A stretch of DNA of 64,000 nt from Lethocerus indicus (lineage: Eukaryota > Arthropoda > Insecta > Hemiptera > Belostomatidae): positions 10,140,442 through 10,204,441 of the forward strand of contig JACDQD010000008.1 in the NCBI GenBank assembly GCA_019843655.1, given 5' to 3'. Of the stretch, positions 12,041 to 26,384 are shown piece after piece. Both the position numbers and the translations under genes were made by a program. Numbering within the stretch: the stretch's first letter is position 1; every line of letters begins with the position of its first letter. The notes beneath the pieces are model-generated. The model made no database searches. It saw only the letters and a list, made by a program, of their open reading frames with translations, and was not told the origin of the DNA.

Positions 12041-12096
12041 CTCCTGCCCGCCCTTCCTCTCCCCTCCTCTTCCTCCTCCTCCTCCTCCTCCTCCTC
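12041..12096. repeat. (TCC)n-rich tract
   Basis: Pyrimidine-rich TCC repeats interrupted by CCCGCCC. On the minus strand it reads as poly-Glu in a spurious frame. A run of ten C follows at 12119-12128. Confidence 0.85.
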
Positions 12097-12239
12097 CGCT
12101 GCGGCTGACGCCCCCTCACCCCCCCCCCACCTTCCCTCTCGTGCCGCAGCGACGCCCCAGTCGCTCACGACCACCTCTACTTTACTTCACTACTCTACAA
12201 CACACTCTCCTTCCAACAGTCGATTTTTAACAGGCTGTT

Positions 12240-15036
12240 TCATCGATACACTATTTAAACATTTTAGGAATAGTGTTTACTCTCCATTAGGTACACCGGG
12301 AAACAACGCTTTATCGAATTAATTATCGTTAATTAAAAGGCGGGGGGTGTCATTGCCGAAATAGTCGGTTAATAATCGCGATAGTTAGAATAAATATTTT
12401 AACAATGTAACACCCCTCCCCCGTACAAAGTAAACTACACAACTTTGTGTATTCCTGTAAACTCCGTAGTTTAGATTGAGTTTCTGAACAAGCTGAAGTT
12501 AACTGTCCTCGTACTAATGCCCCACTTACAAATGAATAATGTAGATATTACAAACTTGATTTTTGAGGGTATTAATGTTGTGTTATAAAAGTTGGTATAA
12601 TTGTTTCATAATTCCTATACAGCTATCAGTTAGCAAGAAGTAAAGTTGGGTGGTTGTAGAAAGTGACCATGCGACAGACAACCACGATATTGCGTATATA
12701 ACTCAACTGAATGCATATTCATTAAACTAAACTGGAGACTGTGTTTTGCCGAGAGCCGAAATCGAAAAGCCACGTAGGCCTAATTAATAATCGAACCCCT
12801 TTAAACTAAAGAATTACTTACTACTTGGCGCTTAAACCTTATTCTACAACTTTTCGATTAAATTGATCCTCTAACTACACCGCTTCAATCAGAATTCGGT
12901 AGATTAGAATAGTGAGATTAAAATTCATCTGCTCGGAGGTACTCAAATAGAAACATTAGTTAGTGGCCGTTTTATGTCAACGGAATAATAATACTTATTA
13001 TTAGGCGATATAATAATAATAAATCTATATTATCGCTTAGTTGCGAGTACACATGATGAGAAATTTTGCGACTTCACTTATATAACGGGGATCGTCTGGG
13101 GTTGAGAGGGCTCCAACGATTTTCCACCCACGTCCGAACCGCCCCCCCCCCTTCCACAAACCCCACGGGTATTCTCGGTTAATTACCGGGGCAGCTCCCT
13201 AAATTTTTGCCCCAACGAACTCGTCGGACCAGAATATGGTTAAATTCGATGACTAAACAATTAGTCCAAGCGGACAATTTAATAACGCCCCCGATCGATA
13301 ACGTCCGCGGTATGGGGGAGTTCAGGTTACAATGAATAAAATCGACGGCTACATGTGAAATATATTCAAGCTGTACAAACGGAAACTCTTCAAGTGTTCA
13401 ACAAGAAGTAACGGAAATATAGCCGTACAGAGCCTTATCGGCAGTGTAATCTAGTGTCTACTGCGACTGTAAATATACGGTTGACCGACGGGGGGGGGGA
13501 ATGTTTGAAATCGATGATAATCAGCAGGAAGCGGCGGCAGACAGCCTACAAGTAATGTACCGCTTAACTCAGCCCTCCTGATTCGAATATTAAGGCTCAT
13601 TTTCTTTCATTTGGTCATGGGGGTTAAAAATCAAAAACGTTTCCTAGGAATTTATTCAAGGGTAAATAAAAAATTGATGTAACAAGATTAAACGCCGAAT
13701 AATCGAAACACATTAGGTAAACTAAACACTTGAATTTCACACAATAGCGCACTACGAAAGACGTACTAGTAGGTCTTCTTTCAGGCTATTGTAGGACACA
13801 TATTTGATAATAATACTCGGCTCCGAAAACAATGGACTCTACACAATTGTAAAATGGAGTTCCTAACCTATAAGGCAAGTTTGAACAAGGAAAAATTCGG
13901 TACAACAAGTACAAAAATGAAAGTAAGAGTGGTTCAAATGAAGGAAAAAATAATTTTGAAATTGTTCAGGTTCTTCTTCTTTGGATGCCCCACTGGTAAT
14001 CAACATGCCTGAATGAATCATCAAACAACCGAGAGAAACCGGTCTAGCAAAAGACAGACCAGAGAGTAGACACACAAGGTCACAAGAAACGCAGACAAAC
14101 AACAGGTAAAGGTTTGGGAATTTTTCTTACTTATACAACTCACTGAGACGCCGCTGTCTGGAAAGTTTGGCCAACTTTATTAGTGTAACTCTTAATCACT
14201 TCGAATTCCCTAATTTATTCCCCATTCCCTATTTATTGAAACTTGTCTATTGCAATTGTGAATTAATTACTGAAAGCTTTATCTGAAAACAGTGTAACGA
14301 ATTGTTCCCACACTATTTTTGATTGGGAACCCGTAGTAAAAATTTGTTGTTTAATTACTGCCGTATATCAATAATTAGTGAAAAAATGTAAGAGGGCTAA
14401 TAATTAATCTTAAGACAACATTCCTGTACTACGTCGAATCGTTGCATCAAATCGTGAATGCCTCGTTTTTCTATCAGTAAAAAAATTGCTGCAGAGAAGA
14501 TTGCACTCATGTTTTTTCTTCTTCATTGTACGATGAAGTCATTACGGCGAGCGTATTAAACTCCTGAGTGAGCTTGCAAGCTATCTGACGAGTCCCAGGT
14601 AGAGCTTCTATTCTAGACTCGAGTCTCGAAAATTATTTCTTATTGCGCAATCGCGATTCGAAATTTATTCGTCGAGTTGTACGGTAAACTCAAAATTAGA
14701 AACGACGGGCGAAAACCCGAGAACCGACCGTTCCATCATTTGGGTCCAGGTCAGCGGCCGGAACTGAGTCAAAAGTTTATTTTCACCCCGGCCCTGGCGG
14801 AATCAAACGGGGAGAGTTCAGGGCGCAGAGGAAGGTCTCCTCTCCGGCACAAGTTCGTCCCAAAATAACGCCCAAAGATCGATGCTCCCGCAGATTTCGT
14901 CCCTATCAACGGGTCGATCCCGCAACCATGGCACCGGCCTTTCAACTTATCTCGCCAACCAACTCGCTATTCCTCTTCCGATTCTCTTTGAGCTTGTGTA
15001 CACTCGGGCAGGGGGGACGTTTGTACACTTCAATCA
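12240..15036. other. Non-coding DNA upstream of the MADF-BESS gene
   Basis: AT-rich with poly-C (13142-13151) and poly-G (13490-13499) runs and many TTAATTA-type motifs. A weak 27-nt exon-like interval lies on the minus strand at 14131-14157. No gene recognised. Confidence 0.6.
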
Positions 15037-15170
15037 TTACCGGCGTCCTTTTTTAGCCGCCAGCCGTACAGAAGTATCGCTTCCTGGTCGATGCGCGGAA
15101 TGTATAGGCCCTCTCGTGCGGGGGGTACGTTTCCATTTGTTAGAGTACGTAACGAAACAATTTATAAGGT

Positions 15171-15182
15171 TTATCGACATTA
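15171..15182 (+). repeat. Left arm of imperfect 12-bp inverted repeat flanking the degenerate coding segment
   Basis: TTATCGACATTA here matches the reverse complement of 15695-15706 (TAATGTCGGTAA) at 11 of 12 positions. The pair encloses about 510 bp including most of the coding-like segment. No target-site duplication is obvious, so terminal repeat status is tentative. Confidence 0.3.
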
Positions 15183-15694
15183 TATAACTAAGAAGAGCAT
15201 TGAGATTAATATTTCCATCCTTGAGATAATCTGATTCCACTGCCTGATGTGGTCCTATTATGCTTATATGTAGGGTTTGCCCAGACATTATTTTAATCAC
15301 CAAATGAAAAATAGGATAATAAACTAATTCACCATCAAATTCAAATCTACTCAATTTTAAATTTATCACAGCACTCATTTTTTGGACTAGGACCATAGAC
15401 GCACCACCACCATAAAATCTAGTTTGCCAGAACGAAGTAACAAGTTCTGTATTGTTACTGTTATCGTTGAGAAACGAATTTAATACGTAACAGTTTGTGG
15501 TATTTGACTGTTTTGTGGCTCTACAGTGCAGACAGGACGCCCCATCGGCGTGCTCACTAATTTACCCATGGAATGCTCCTTGAAGACGGCGAGTAGCCGA
15601 AACCGGTTCACGATAGGAACAGAACAAGAATTGCTCCATCACCAAAATTGATGATAAAATGGTATTTTTTCACACATACGTTTGGTCAAGAAAT

Positions 15695-15706
15695 TAATGT
15701 CGGTAA
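15695..15706 (-). repeat. Right arm of imperfect 12-bp inverted repeat
   Basis: Partner of 15171-15182, with one mismatch. Confidence 0.3.
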
Positions 15707-18700
15707 ATATTTTCTCACAACAGGGTGAACCGAAAGGAATTTTCAGTACTTCATCACGATTGTAGACTGAAAATCGGTTAGTCTACGTTCACTTTTATAT
15801 AATTTATATTACCATTTATATGATATACAGCCCTCACAGTCGTGTGCGAGCATTTCTACCTCACAGGGTGTTAGTATTTTTTCCACAAGTATTCGGCTAT
15901 TCCCTTTTGACTGGGTCGGGAGTGAGGCAAGCAAAGAATAGTTCTTAAACCACGTCTTGATCCACGTAAGGCAAATTATTATTCATAACATTAATAAACG
16001 TGACCGGGGATTCAGATCCGTTTGGGGATAACAACGAAAACCGGCCAATACGTTGCTAGGGGAAACCCCTTGCCCGACTTTCATCTCAGATAGCGTCTGC
16101 GCACTCGAGAGTTTTCCTTGAACTCACAAATTTTGTCAAGTCCGTTGATGTTATAATTCGTGGACCATGATTCGATGGTAAATGGGCAGCCATGGAATTA
16201 AACCACCTTAAAGATCGGTGCCACCTACATTATATAACTATAAGAACTATGTATAACGGTGTACGCTAAACAAAAAATAACTCGTTAGAATTCAATCATT
16301 ACAGTGAAACGGAATTACAATATGACGTCGAGTCAAGTGTCCTTAATTTTTTAGTAGGTACATTTGTTTCAACACAATTCAACAGATTTAATTTATCAAT
16401 TATATCAAATGTAGCCAAAATACAATTGTGATCTTTGTATTCGTGGCCCTTCGGAGTATTGCTATAAATTATTCAATTTCAACATCTATAGTATCGATTG
16501 ACAATTTTTCATTACACTTATATGTGTATTAATCTCGCTTATAGCAGACTAGAGACTATTCTCGAGTTACCATTCTCGTATTCTATATTCTGTTAATGGA
16601 AATTCTGCGTTATGTTATGAGGGAATAAAGGGATCTGAAGATAGGTCGAAGCCTGATAGGTACCCCCTTCGCCGGTATCGTCCCTGGGCCGCCACACAGT
16701 CCAAGGGGGAGACCCAGCAAAAACGGAAGGTCGGACAGATGAGGTTTAGTGACTGCGCCTCCGGCCCTCTTCCCACGATCCTACCACAGCCAGCCCCTCC
16801 ACGAAAAATAACCAGCTTCCAACACTAAGCGCTATGAACACCGAATATCCGTTTCCGCGTTCACCCCGCTCATTTTAAACCTCTCCGAGTCTAATTGGTT
16901 TGTAATATACCGGGAACTGAATGTTGAGTATAGGAAACGAGAGTTCAAATATTGAAAATATTGCTCGACATTTCATGTCGTCATGAAATATAAAATCTCC
17001 GCATAGTCTTCAGTTTTTGAGCGTATCGCAATGCATGTGTCTCTATATATTATTCTAATCGCCGTAACCACAAGATTAAAACAGTAGATACGATTTTTTT
17101 CGTCGTAATCAATGTGGCAATTAAGACGCGCCTTGCGTTTCATATTTTTTCAAATACATTATAGATTTTTTTTAACATCTCGTTAATTAAACTCGGGCCG
17201 CTTGATTTAATCAAATTGACATTAATTCTTCTAAGAATTCTAAGAAAGAGTTCGTTAAATTTCAAAGCGTTTTAAGGGAACTCATGAATACCCAACTTGA
17301 AAACACAATCCGGTTAATAGGTCGTGACAAGGGCAATTAATTCGCGCTGGGCCCACTCGGAGACTAACAGGCCGTGAATGGGCCCCGGGGGGTACTCACG
17401 TAGCAGACAAAATTCGCACGGCGCATGATGTTCAGTCCAAATGACAGCTCCAACAACCTGTTGACACCTATAACATCGGCTTCACAACCGCCGCGCACTA
17501 CGCCTCCTCTCACAACCTACTCTGAAAGTGAACACCCCCATCATCCCTGTATCCTATTAAGTATTCAGTCTTCATTTATCAGAGCTGAATTGAAAATCTC
17601 CAGTCTAGAATGACACGGCGACAAAAACTGTTCAAACTGCCGAGAGCGATAAACAATATTCATTAAAAATATTTTGACCGAAAGGCGTAGATGAAAGTCA
17701 AATTTTGTCGAATATATTCATAAGCTACGGAATAGAAATCATTAATAACGATCCCAGCTTGTTTATTAATAAATTATCCCAATTCGTTTCTTTCACTTAA
17801 ATAAACCTTTTGAGTTTTAATCAGACCACTAGTGACAGCTTATTTTTCTAGAGTATTTTTTTTTCAACTTAACAGTATGGCGCATAATTTCAAATACCTC
17901 TTTCGGGATATCTCTCGCGTTTTGATAAGTGGCGTTGGCGCTTCAAGGCTGTTGCGGGAATATAATCAAACCCGATAATCAAATACCCGATTTGATCGAA
18001 TAATATCAAAAGGGACGTCACCGGCTCGATCATGAGAATTGTTGGACGATCGAAACGGCCGTGGAGCGGAAATGGAGGACGACGGTCGCGATTCGCAAAC
18101 AGCGCTTTCCAGGTACCCTCGACGGGATCCTTGTCGCCCCGATGACGAATCGGCCTCGGTGACTCAGCCGAGGAATCGGCCCTGGTTATTTACCAACTCG
18201 GGCTCAACGCATCTCGCCGCCGCCACTTCAAACTCGCCAAACTGGATTCGAGGGACCCGTCCGAACGGGATAAACCCAGACCGGCCATTTCCAGAAACCG
18301 AGTTTTTCCCAGAAACCATTAAAACTTTGAGCCAAGTTGGAGCTGATGACTTCGGACCCGATATAAATAAACCTTTTACGACGATGCGCGAAAAAAAACA
18401 GTTTTTACACCTGTATACACTACCAATCCTGTATACAGTAACACAATAAAATTCTATTATATAAGTCAACATTGTCTATAAATACATACATTTTCGACTG
18501 TTTTATTTTTCAAAATTAAAAAGGGAAACAGCAAGCTAAATTTCAGATTAGGTGGTAAACTTTGGAAGAAACTGTTTATTGGTTTCAAAGATGAGTACAT
18601 GAATCAGGAACTGCCACCAATTGACCTAAATGTCGTTATCAGTTAGAAGTAATTTAATCTCTGGACTAAAGAAAATTGAAGCTCTTTCCGGTAATAGGTT

Positions 18701-21700
18701 CCATTATAATATAACTATTAACGTCCCTAGAAATACTTTAGTGTAATTATAACGAAATGCATTAATATCATATATACTGTAATATATTTCTATCCTCCAT
18801 GTCCCTCAAACGACCACGAGACCACAAGGAGGAACAAGGCCCTAGGTCGAATCCGCTAGATATTTCTTCAGCTAAGGACCATCGTTAAAGAACGAAAAAT
18901 AAAAGTTAACTGTACGGAATGCAGGTGCCTGAAAACATCTGTCTGTTCTGGGGGGTATGAAACCCGCGAATGGTTTCAGCCCCCTTCGGTAAATCACACT
19001 GAATCATACATGCAATCGGAGGCTTGAAACACTCCCCCCCATCGATGGAAAATAAATGGTATAATTCTGTAGAACTACTATCTGGGCCCAATAACGAAGG
19101 TTGTTGTCAATTAATATCTGGAAGCGAGATTTCCAGTTCAACGAGCGAGGCGGAGAGTAAATCGCGGGGATAGTCCCGATTAGGAATTCACCGAGCGTGA
19201 TGTTCCCCGGCCAATTGACACGTACAGTTGACAGCCAATTCAAAAACGTGCCGAAATACGTTCTTTTTCGCTGTTGCACTCCATTTACAAATTCAATCGC
19301 CCCAATCTGAACCTCAAAACCGGCAAGCGGTTGAATGAAAATAAAGAGGACATTCGAAACGGCCCCAATACAAACTTTCTATCGGCCCAACGATATTATG
19401 TATCTCAAACGATGAACATCGTTGCGAACCTTTAGCGCATCGAGAAAAAAAGACGGAAAGCGAATTGGTGTACGAGGAATATCAGTACGAGAAGAGTATT
19501 TTGGATGCGGTCAGTATTCGAGGCAATACGGTTCTAAGGCGCATACATTTCGGAATTCAATATCCCTGTATGGTAGGAATTAATAATTTCACAGAGGGAA
19601 TTTTTTTTAATGTGAGACAACCGATTTACCGAGTATTTGAGTTAATTAAAAGAAACTTAGCGAAACTAAATGTACCTAGGATTTACGACATGCAATGTGT
19701 ATGATAATAGTATCTAATATTCTAACCATTTCGCTATTCGCCAAAATTCATGAAAACGATTTTTCACATGAGGAAAATCCGTTCGTGAATGGCGCGTAGA
19801 CTATATTCCCGATCGGTATTCCAAGCGAGACATTATTGAGGAAATGACGCCTATTGGAATTCACGAGGATCGAAGTCTCCGCCAACAATTATATTTGAAT
19901 ATATTAAACATTCCAGAGAAATGTTTGCGACTGAGTAAGACGGAATTGCCTTACACCGAATTATCTACTGCCGTCCCTGGCATTGTTGGGCTCTAGGTTC
20001 GATTCCGAATATCGGCTAAAGCGTGCCACCTACACGTGTTAACGATTAGACAGGCACATATAAACATGCAAACACATATACAACTAGCAAACCTGTGGCA
20101 ATTTATATTTACTTCAAGAACGCAAATCCTGTCTAACAAACTGCTAATGTTATGCATCGGTGCTTTCCGAATTAGGAAAGTTGGAAAATGCGCTAGAGGA
20201 ATCGGAATTAAGTTTTCTTCACAGCAAAGAAGGGGTTTTGGAGAGGGATATGAAGAGTGAATTGTCGTTAAGCTCTCAAATTTCCATTTAAAGGTTTCTA
20301 TGCTGCACACCATTAGATGTGAATAGAACACCTATCGTTTGATTCCTAATGCAGTTAAACTTTTATGAAAATACGTGAATATTAATTCTATCGGCACACC
20401 AGCGGACTTAAGGTAGGATGCTAAATTGTAAACGGCGCAATAACCACGGTGAATAAAATCCTGAGGCTCGAATGTGCGTTAAAGTTTGGGCTGACTCGAG
20501 GCGTTGGCAGCGCTGTGGGCATGGAAGGGGCTCACGGACACTGTCGGGCTTCCTACTGCAAATGAGCCCGGTAATTTGTTTCTGCCGTTTCTTTTTTTCT
20601 TTTTCTTTCCACCCGGGCCACCAAGGGCGGCCGATCCGCGCCGTGAAGGCCCACCGATCTGGCAAGCGGCACAATTAGCGCGGAACAATGGGCGGACTTT
20701 AAGCCCACCTCCCGGTGTGAGAACTGTCCGCTTCCTGGACGTGCCCCCCTGCTGTCCATTAAGCTCCGCGGTACAACCAGAACCCCGCCAGAAGATTATT
20801 CACACTTTAAATTATTAACCTTCCGTAACACCTTTCCCTCTTTCCAGAATAAAATTCATTTAAACATTATCATTCAAATGATGTTAACACCGCTGTTTAT
20901 AAATAAGCTATTATTACACTAAAAAAAAAGAAATTGTAAGATATATCAGAGTCCAGAAATCAGTATCTGACGAACAACAGGAGCCCAAATATTCTATCAA
21001 ACAATTATAAAATAATGCTTAATTTTTAAAAAATGATCTGGGTTTGCAGTTATTATTATTTATTCAGTCTTGGTCAACTGTTTTTTTTCTTTATTTTCGC
21101 TGGAGAAAAATTCTGATTCAGTATTACAATTTCCCGGATGGAGACCAAGGATGTGGAGTATGAAAATTGTAACCAGACTTAACTTTAGCTGTTATTATAT
21201 ATTGCACATCCGCTTTTTTGCGCTAAGTGGAGTACGACTCGACTCGGCTACTCACTGCTCTGGAATTTGTCTGTGGCGGAAGGAAACTAATTTTTCTAAT
21301 GACACAAATTGTAACAGGGGTCAGCTGCTTTGTACCGAGCAATAAGCAGTACCATTCGAGCCCCTTACCAAACATCTGGTCTTTCTCTCTCGACAGAAAA
21401 CTGCTCTCATTGCGGAAAAAATAATATAGAAGGAATAGTTCAGAATATCTCAATATATTGTGTAAGAAAATTGCTAGGCATTAAACTAGATGGCGTGACC
21501 GTCTGGGTAACAGCTGATGAGAAAATAGTGGACTAATGCAATATCCTCACTCCGTAGTTATATACCCAGGGGAATTGTTTACTTATATTTTGCAGTTATG
21601 AAATTTGATCGTATTTATTATTTCGCATAAATTTACGAAATTTCGATTCTACTTATACTTTTTTTCCTTATAGTTGAAATGTTTTCTCGACTGAATTTAT

Positions 21701-22200
21701 GGCTACAGTGCTTAGCTTGCCACAACCGATTTATGGAAAATTCATAGTGATAATCAGTATTAAGATCCATCAACAACAGTTGTTCCTTATTCTATTAGTA
21801 AGACAACAGGTGTACTGATTGGGACGTTTGTGGATTGGACGGAGAAATGTTTCGAAGCAAGGGGTTTTCCGTAATATTTCGGTAAAGCCAACATCCAGAC
21901 CATTTTTTATCTGGGTTTAGGTACTCCGAAATTAGCTCGGCAATAAATATTAGTTATTTTAGATTCATAATAAATGAAGAAGGCGAAGATTTTATTAGCG
22001 GCAGGTGTAATGCTCGAGCCCATTCATACGGCGGTCAGCGATCTGCCCGCCGAACTGGCTCCCCTTTCACGACAGCATGAATCAACGGTGGCCACCATCG
22101 CTCAAACTTGGACCGCGTTCAATAAGCGATACGGCACAACAAGAGCAGTAACAAATATATTTGCCCGGTGATTGTGGAATTGTGGCTCCCCTCGGCGAAC

Positions 22201-22208
22201 TATAAAAG
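22201..22208 (+). promoter_or_regulatory. TATA-box match in intergenic DNA
   Basis: Perfect TATAAAAG about 30 nt after a 65-codon open frame. No downstream gene is recognised, so it may be chance. Confidence 0.15.
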
Positions 22209-25200
22209 AGGAATCGACCGTTTCAAACTGTTGTTTTGGCCATCAATAACAATCGGACGATCAGAGGCCGAGCGCGTGCCTAAAGTTACGAACTGGGATT
22301 AAAACGTCCCCTGCTTGCGTCATTGTTCGTTTTCACCCCCGCTAATCTCTGACAGTTGAGCTAATTGGTTGAACTTGATATTTCGTTTCTTGATAACAAT
22401 ATCTACTGACACACACTATTCGGTGGTTCCACGCTTTATTTTCGATTTAGCGACTAATTTTAACTGTTCGAATTAGGCCGTTTAAAGTCAAGACATACGT
22501 AGCCGTTTTATCACATCACAAAAAGGAATGAGCTAGTTCTACGCGTTTTCTGATTATGTTATACTGTGAATGCGAGTCATAAACATCGATCCCTTTCGGT
22601 ATTGTATATTATGGCTTATGGGTAGTTGAGATATGGCGATGTTCACATTTAATAAAGCGATTTCAGCTGGCAGCAGACGAACTAGAATCTGCGATTGGTT
22701 TATGTTAATCAATCTTTAAAATATAACAGCTGAGGAGGGCAATTTGGTAAAAAATCCCAGTCGGGATTCCTCAAGGATTTGGCACGTACCGGATGCCATC
22801 TTGGCTCCGAGTCCGATTCGGCATTGAGTTTTAAGTCTCCAAATGTTTACAGGTCACAACGCGTTCTACATTCTTGCCGGTGCAAGAGACCGGCGCGTAG
22901 AACGTCCCGCAGGGAGGATATAATTACTAGGCGAGAGGCAGTTAACGCTTTACATCGACATGAAGAAGATAACTTGTTTCCGGTTTATGCGGAAAATCTC
23001 TGCTAACAGCCTGGCGTTAAAATATTGACACAGCCAGTGAGATAGGGCAGTGAAGCGGTTACACTTGAGAACTCCAGAGCTTAAAGACTTAAACTAGGAA
23101 ATTTCATCGCTATCTCCGCCATCTGAATGCTTCACTTCGAAGCTATTACTGAAACGACTGAAACAAGCCGATTATCTCATGCATGTTCTCTTGGTTAGAA
23201 AGAAAATAAGGCGCAATACTCATTATCGAAAGTTAGAAAAAAAACACTAAAAGAAATAATCGACCATTATGTAACTGCATGTAAGAACAATCACGAAACG
23301 CGGTTGTCCACTGATATTAAACTATGAGAAGGGTATGAAAAAAACAGGTTTTTACAACAAATTGCACCTCGAAAGCTGAGGAACATAATTTTTGCAATAC
23401 AAATAAACTAACGCATATTAGAGGAACCGTACTCCGTGAAAAAATTATAGAAACAATGTAATACATTCCGACTTCTGTTAAAAATAACTAATTTGTCGAG
23501 ACTTAATTAATGAGCTAAGAAAGTAATAATGTATTAGCAGCTAACCAGAAATTAATAATTCGGGGTTTTGAATAGATAATTACGTAGTAATTTCTCACAA
23601 ATATCAGTTACAATTGTATTGACATGATAAATGAAGACAATAGACCGTGAAAATGAGTCATCTATTGGAGGGGCGGGCCTTAATGGCCCGGTAATGCGGG
23701 CTGTTTAATCTTCGCCTCAGAAGATATGACCTTAACCTGGAAGTGAAGCCATCGAGGTTGAACCCACTCAGGGATGTTCTCGTACACTTTACCCGAATAG
23801 TTACCGAGTTTTCCAAATTTAGGACTGTTTTAATGTTACGACAGAAGCTAGTCCGCAATCCATCCGCACAAATTTCTTGGTGATAAACGAAAGATCTTTC
23901 GGCCCTAAAACGTCGATATACTTGTCGAAGTCTGTGCCAAGTGTTACGTTCCTATTTAAAGAGGACGTTCGCACAACAGGCATAAACAGGAAACTAACTG
24001 CGCGTTGTTGTTGCCCGTCGGATAGCGAGATAACAAGTTCATCTCAATATTATTTGCGGTTGACTCTCCCAGAATGTTTACTTGGGCCGAAATCGTTCAA
24101 TACAATAATAGACAGAAAGTTTGAAGAGGGGCCAACCTTGTGCGAGTACTAGGCCGCTATTAGTGGTACGCTCAGGGCCTACGGTACGAGGCTCGGGTGG
24201 TGCCGTCGGGGCCGATTGACTGGCCAGCAGAATTGCCCACATGTTCTCTATTAATAATTCGCCCTTTTAATTCCCGTTTTGACACTTTCTATTTCCCGGA
24301 CGCGGAATGTGTGCGTTTTCGGATAGCCTCGTGGGATCAGACAGTTCGGGGCGCTTACCAATCGATAAAGCTCAATCAATGGTGATGATCGATGCCTGTC
24401 TGAAACTAATACATTGAATACTGAAATATTGAACGTATCAGGAAAACGGAATTTACATCTATCCGTCTATTAATTATCCTCACACCTGCAATATCGAGCA
24501 AGGCTGTGCGATTCGTCCCGTTTAATTGCAACTCGAGTGGCAACCGCTTGTAATTGTCATTGAGTGATGGCGGAACAAATTGTGGGAGGGATCGTCCGTC
24601 ATTCCCCGATCCGTGTAAACCTTTCCGTGGTTGGACAACCTCAGCACTCTTACAATCATAGTTTTCCAATAAAAATATGTACACTATTTATTAGCTATTT
24701 TTGGACAATGATGGATTGACACGATTCAGGATTACCAAAAAACCCACGAGGATTACCAAACAAGTAACCAAAATCTACGTTTTAAAAACTCTTTAAAATC
24801 GGATTTTAAAGATATAAATAGAGCAACGCTGAACTGCATATAGTTAACCGCATGTTTCCTTTCATATTAATGAAACGTTCCTTTCCGCATATATTTATGA
24901 GACACCACGAACGTTTCAGCCATCATTAAGTGTCTGTTTATCACAAAAATACTTTCCTAGATGCTATCTAATATCTTCCGAGAAACTATAAAAATCCCGA
25001 CTCGCAATTAAAATGGTATATACCAGTCGGCATTTAAAAGTCGCCGTGAGTGATGCACCGCGGAAAATACTGCAATTAAGTGGAGGACTGTCGCATTTAA
25101 CGAGCGTCGGACACGAGCTTCAACCCACCGGGGAACGTTTAAGGGGCGGCCGTTATGAAGCGGAGGTAAATTACGACGTGAGAAATTAATGCTCGCCCTC

Positions 25201-26384
25201 AGTTACACGGGCCGATGCGGGCGGGCCCGCGCATCTTTAAAGCACACTTGAAATATACCTTCCGTGCAAATGGAGACCGAGAAACGGCAAAATCAAAGTA
25301 TATATATACACTGCATTAAATATTACAGATACGGATTGACGGGCTTCAGAATAAATGACGGTACTTTCACTTTGATACTGTCAACATTTTTTCCAGCGCA
25401 AAGATCGGAACTAATTCGCTCTGTTAAACTGCCGACTCATAAATAATGGCCGAGACCTATTATAGAAAAAAAAGTCTCTCCAGTATTGAAATCCCGAGGG
25501 CTGCAATAAAACATAACTGATTTATAATAAACCCGAAGAAATAACAAATCCGAAACATAATCTGATCCAAAAAATCATATAGCATCCGGAAAATACACTA
25601 GTCCAGTACTAATCGAGTACAATAGAAAATGGACAGCATATTTTACTTGCTGATTTATTATTTACATTCAATATTTGGCCTATTAATCACATTATCCCCG
25701 TCATAAATAATATACTACAACAATTGGTACTACCCACTGTTATTTACTTCTAAGCACGGGTCAACGAGTAATAAAATTCTGAGATAAAACGAGAGGTACG
25801 AAATTCCATTGGGCCGATAAACAAAGAGTAATCGCCACCTGTAGAAGAATTATAGTCGCATATTCCAGCAAACAATTATGTCTGTATCATTGCGCAAAAA
25901 GTCGGTGGATGGAAAAAAAAATAGATAACGGTCACCTTGCGGCTTTCAGGATTTTAATTTTCCGCATATCGCGGATTCATTACATTACTATTCGAAGCAC
26001 ACGAGTGTCAGATTAGGATTTCGGATTTTAAGAATAACTTTTGTCATAAACAAAGGCGTAACACTGGGAAGTTTGAGCCAAACAGCAACACGGCCAAAAG
26101 TAAAAGTTACGTCTCTGTGTTTACTTAAATTTACTAATTAATAATTTATTATCTGTTAATAACAGTAGAAGTTTAACCTAATCAGGAATGTTCTCGAACA
26201 CCTTCTTTATATGCTGCGTGTTTACATATTTATATTCGCAATCGGGTATACCATCATTCAACTCCAACTTTCGCATTTTTCTGATACAGTTCATAATTTT
26301 TTAAATATTCTATCAGCTAATTTTATGTTAATGTAAAGTCATTCACTGCTACGAGAACTACGCCCCATAGGAAAGAGAATGTGG

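Larger units (their letters stand above)
11682..12230 (-). promoter_or_regulatory. 5' flank / probable promoter and 5' UTR of the MADF-BESS gene, GA-rich
   Basis: Immediately upstream of the gene's start codons. On the sense (minus) strand it carries two long (GA)n tracts (about 11820-11875 and 11894-11960 in window numbering) and (GGA)n (12041-12096). GAGAG repeats are the known binding site of GAGA factor in Drosophila and are common in insect promoters; a promoter role here is inferred from position. No TATA box is obvious, so the transcription start is not placed. Confidence 0.5.
15037..15706 (-). pseudogene. Degenerate protein-coding segment of unknown origin
   Basis: Minus strand. One frame reads from about 15706 through a TGA (15641-15639) to a TAA (15482-15480), including an ATG at 15569 followed by MGKLVSTPMGRPVCTVEPQ. 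A second frame, shifted, opens at 15480 and runs 148 codons to 15037; its first ATG is at 15396. Its first 100 codons look strongly protein-like, for example SRFEFDGELVYYPIFHLV and SIIGPHQAVESDYLKDG. After about 15171 composition becomes GC-richer and less protein-like. A break near 15482 and an upstream stop make an intact gene unlikely. It could be a processed pseudogene, a transposon or integrated-virus remnant, or an exon of a minus-strand gene. I do not recognise the family, and the host origin is not shown. Confidence 0.35.

Noticed and set aside
11727..12119. 130-codon Arg/Glu open frame over the CT repeats, and the mirrored Leu/Ser frame
   Set aside because: Translation of microsatellite DNA only; no non-repetitive coding content.
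14131..14157. 27-nt exon-like interval on the minus strand (DSGVSVSCI in phase 1)
   Set aside because: Weak pyrimidine tract and two competing donors; not distinguishable from chance.
18039..18449. 136-codon open frame, plus strand
   Set aside because: Lies in a GC-rich island with the opposite strand also open (18164-18472); no family resemblance.
19981..20000. GGTTCGATTCC, tRNA B-box-like
   Set aside because: No A-box and no acceptor-stem pairing upstream at the right distance; not a tRNA gene.
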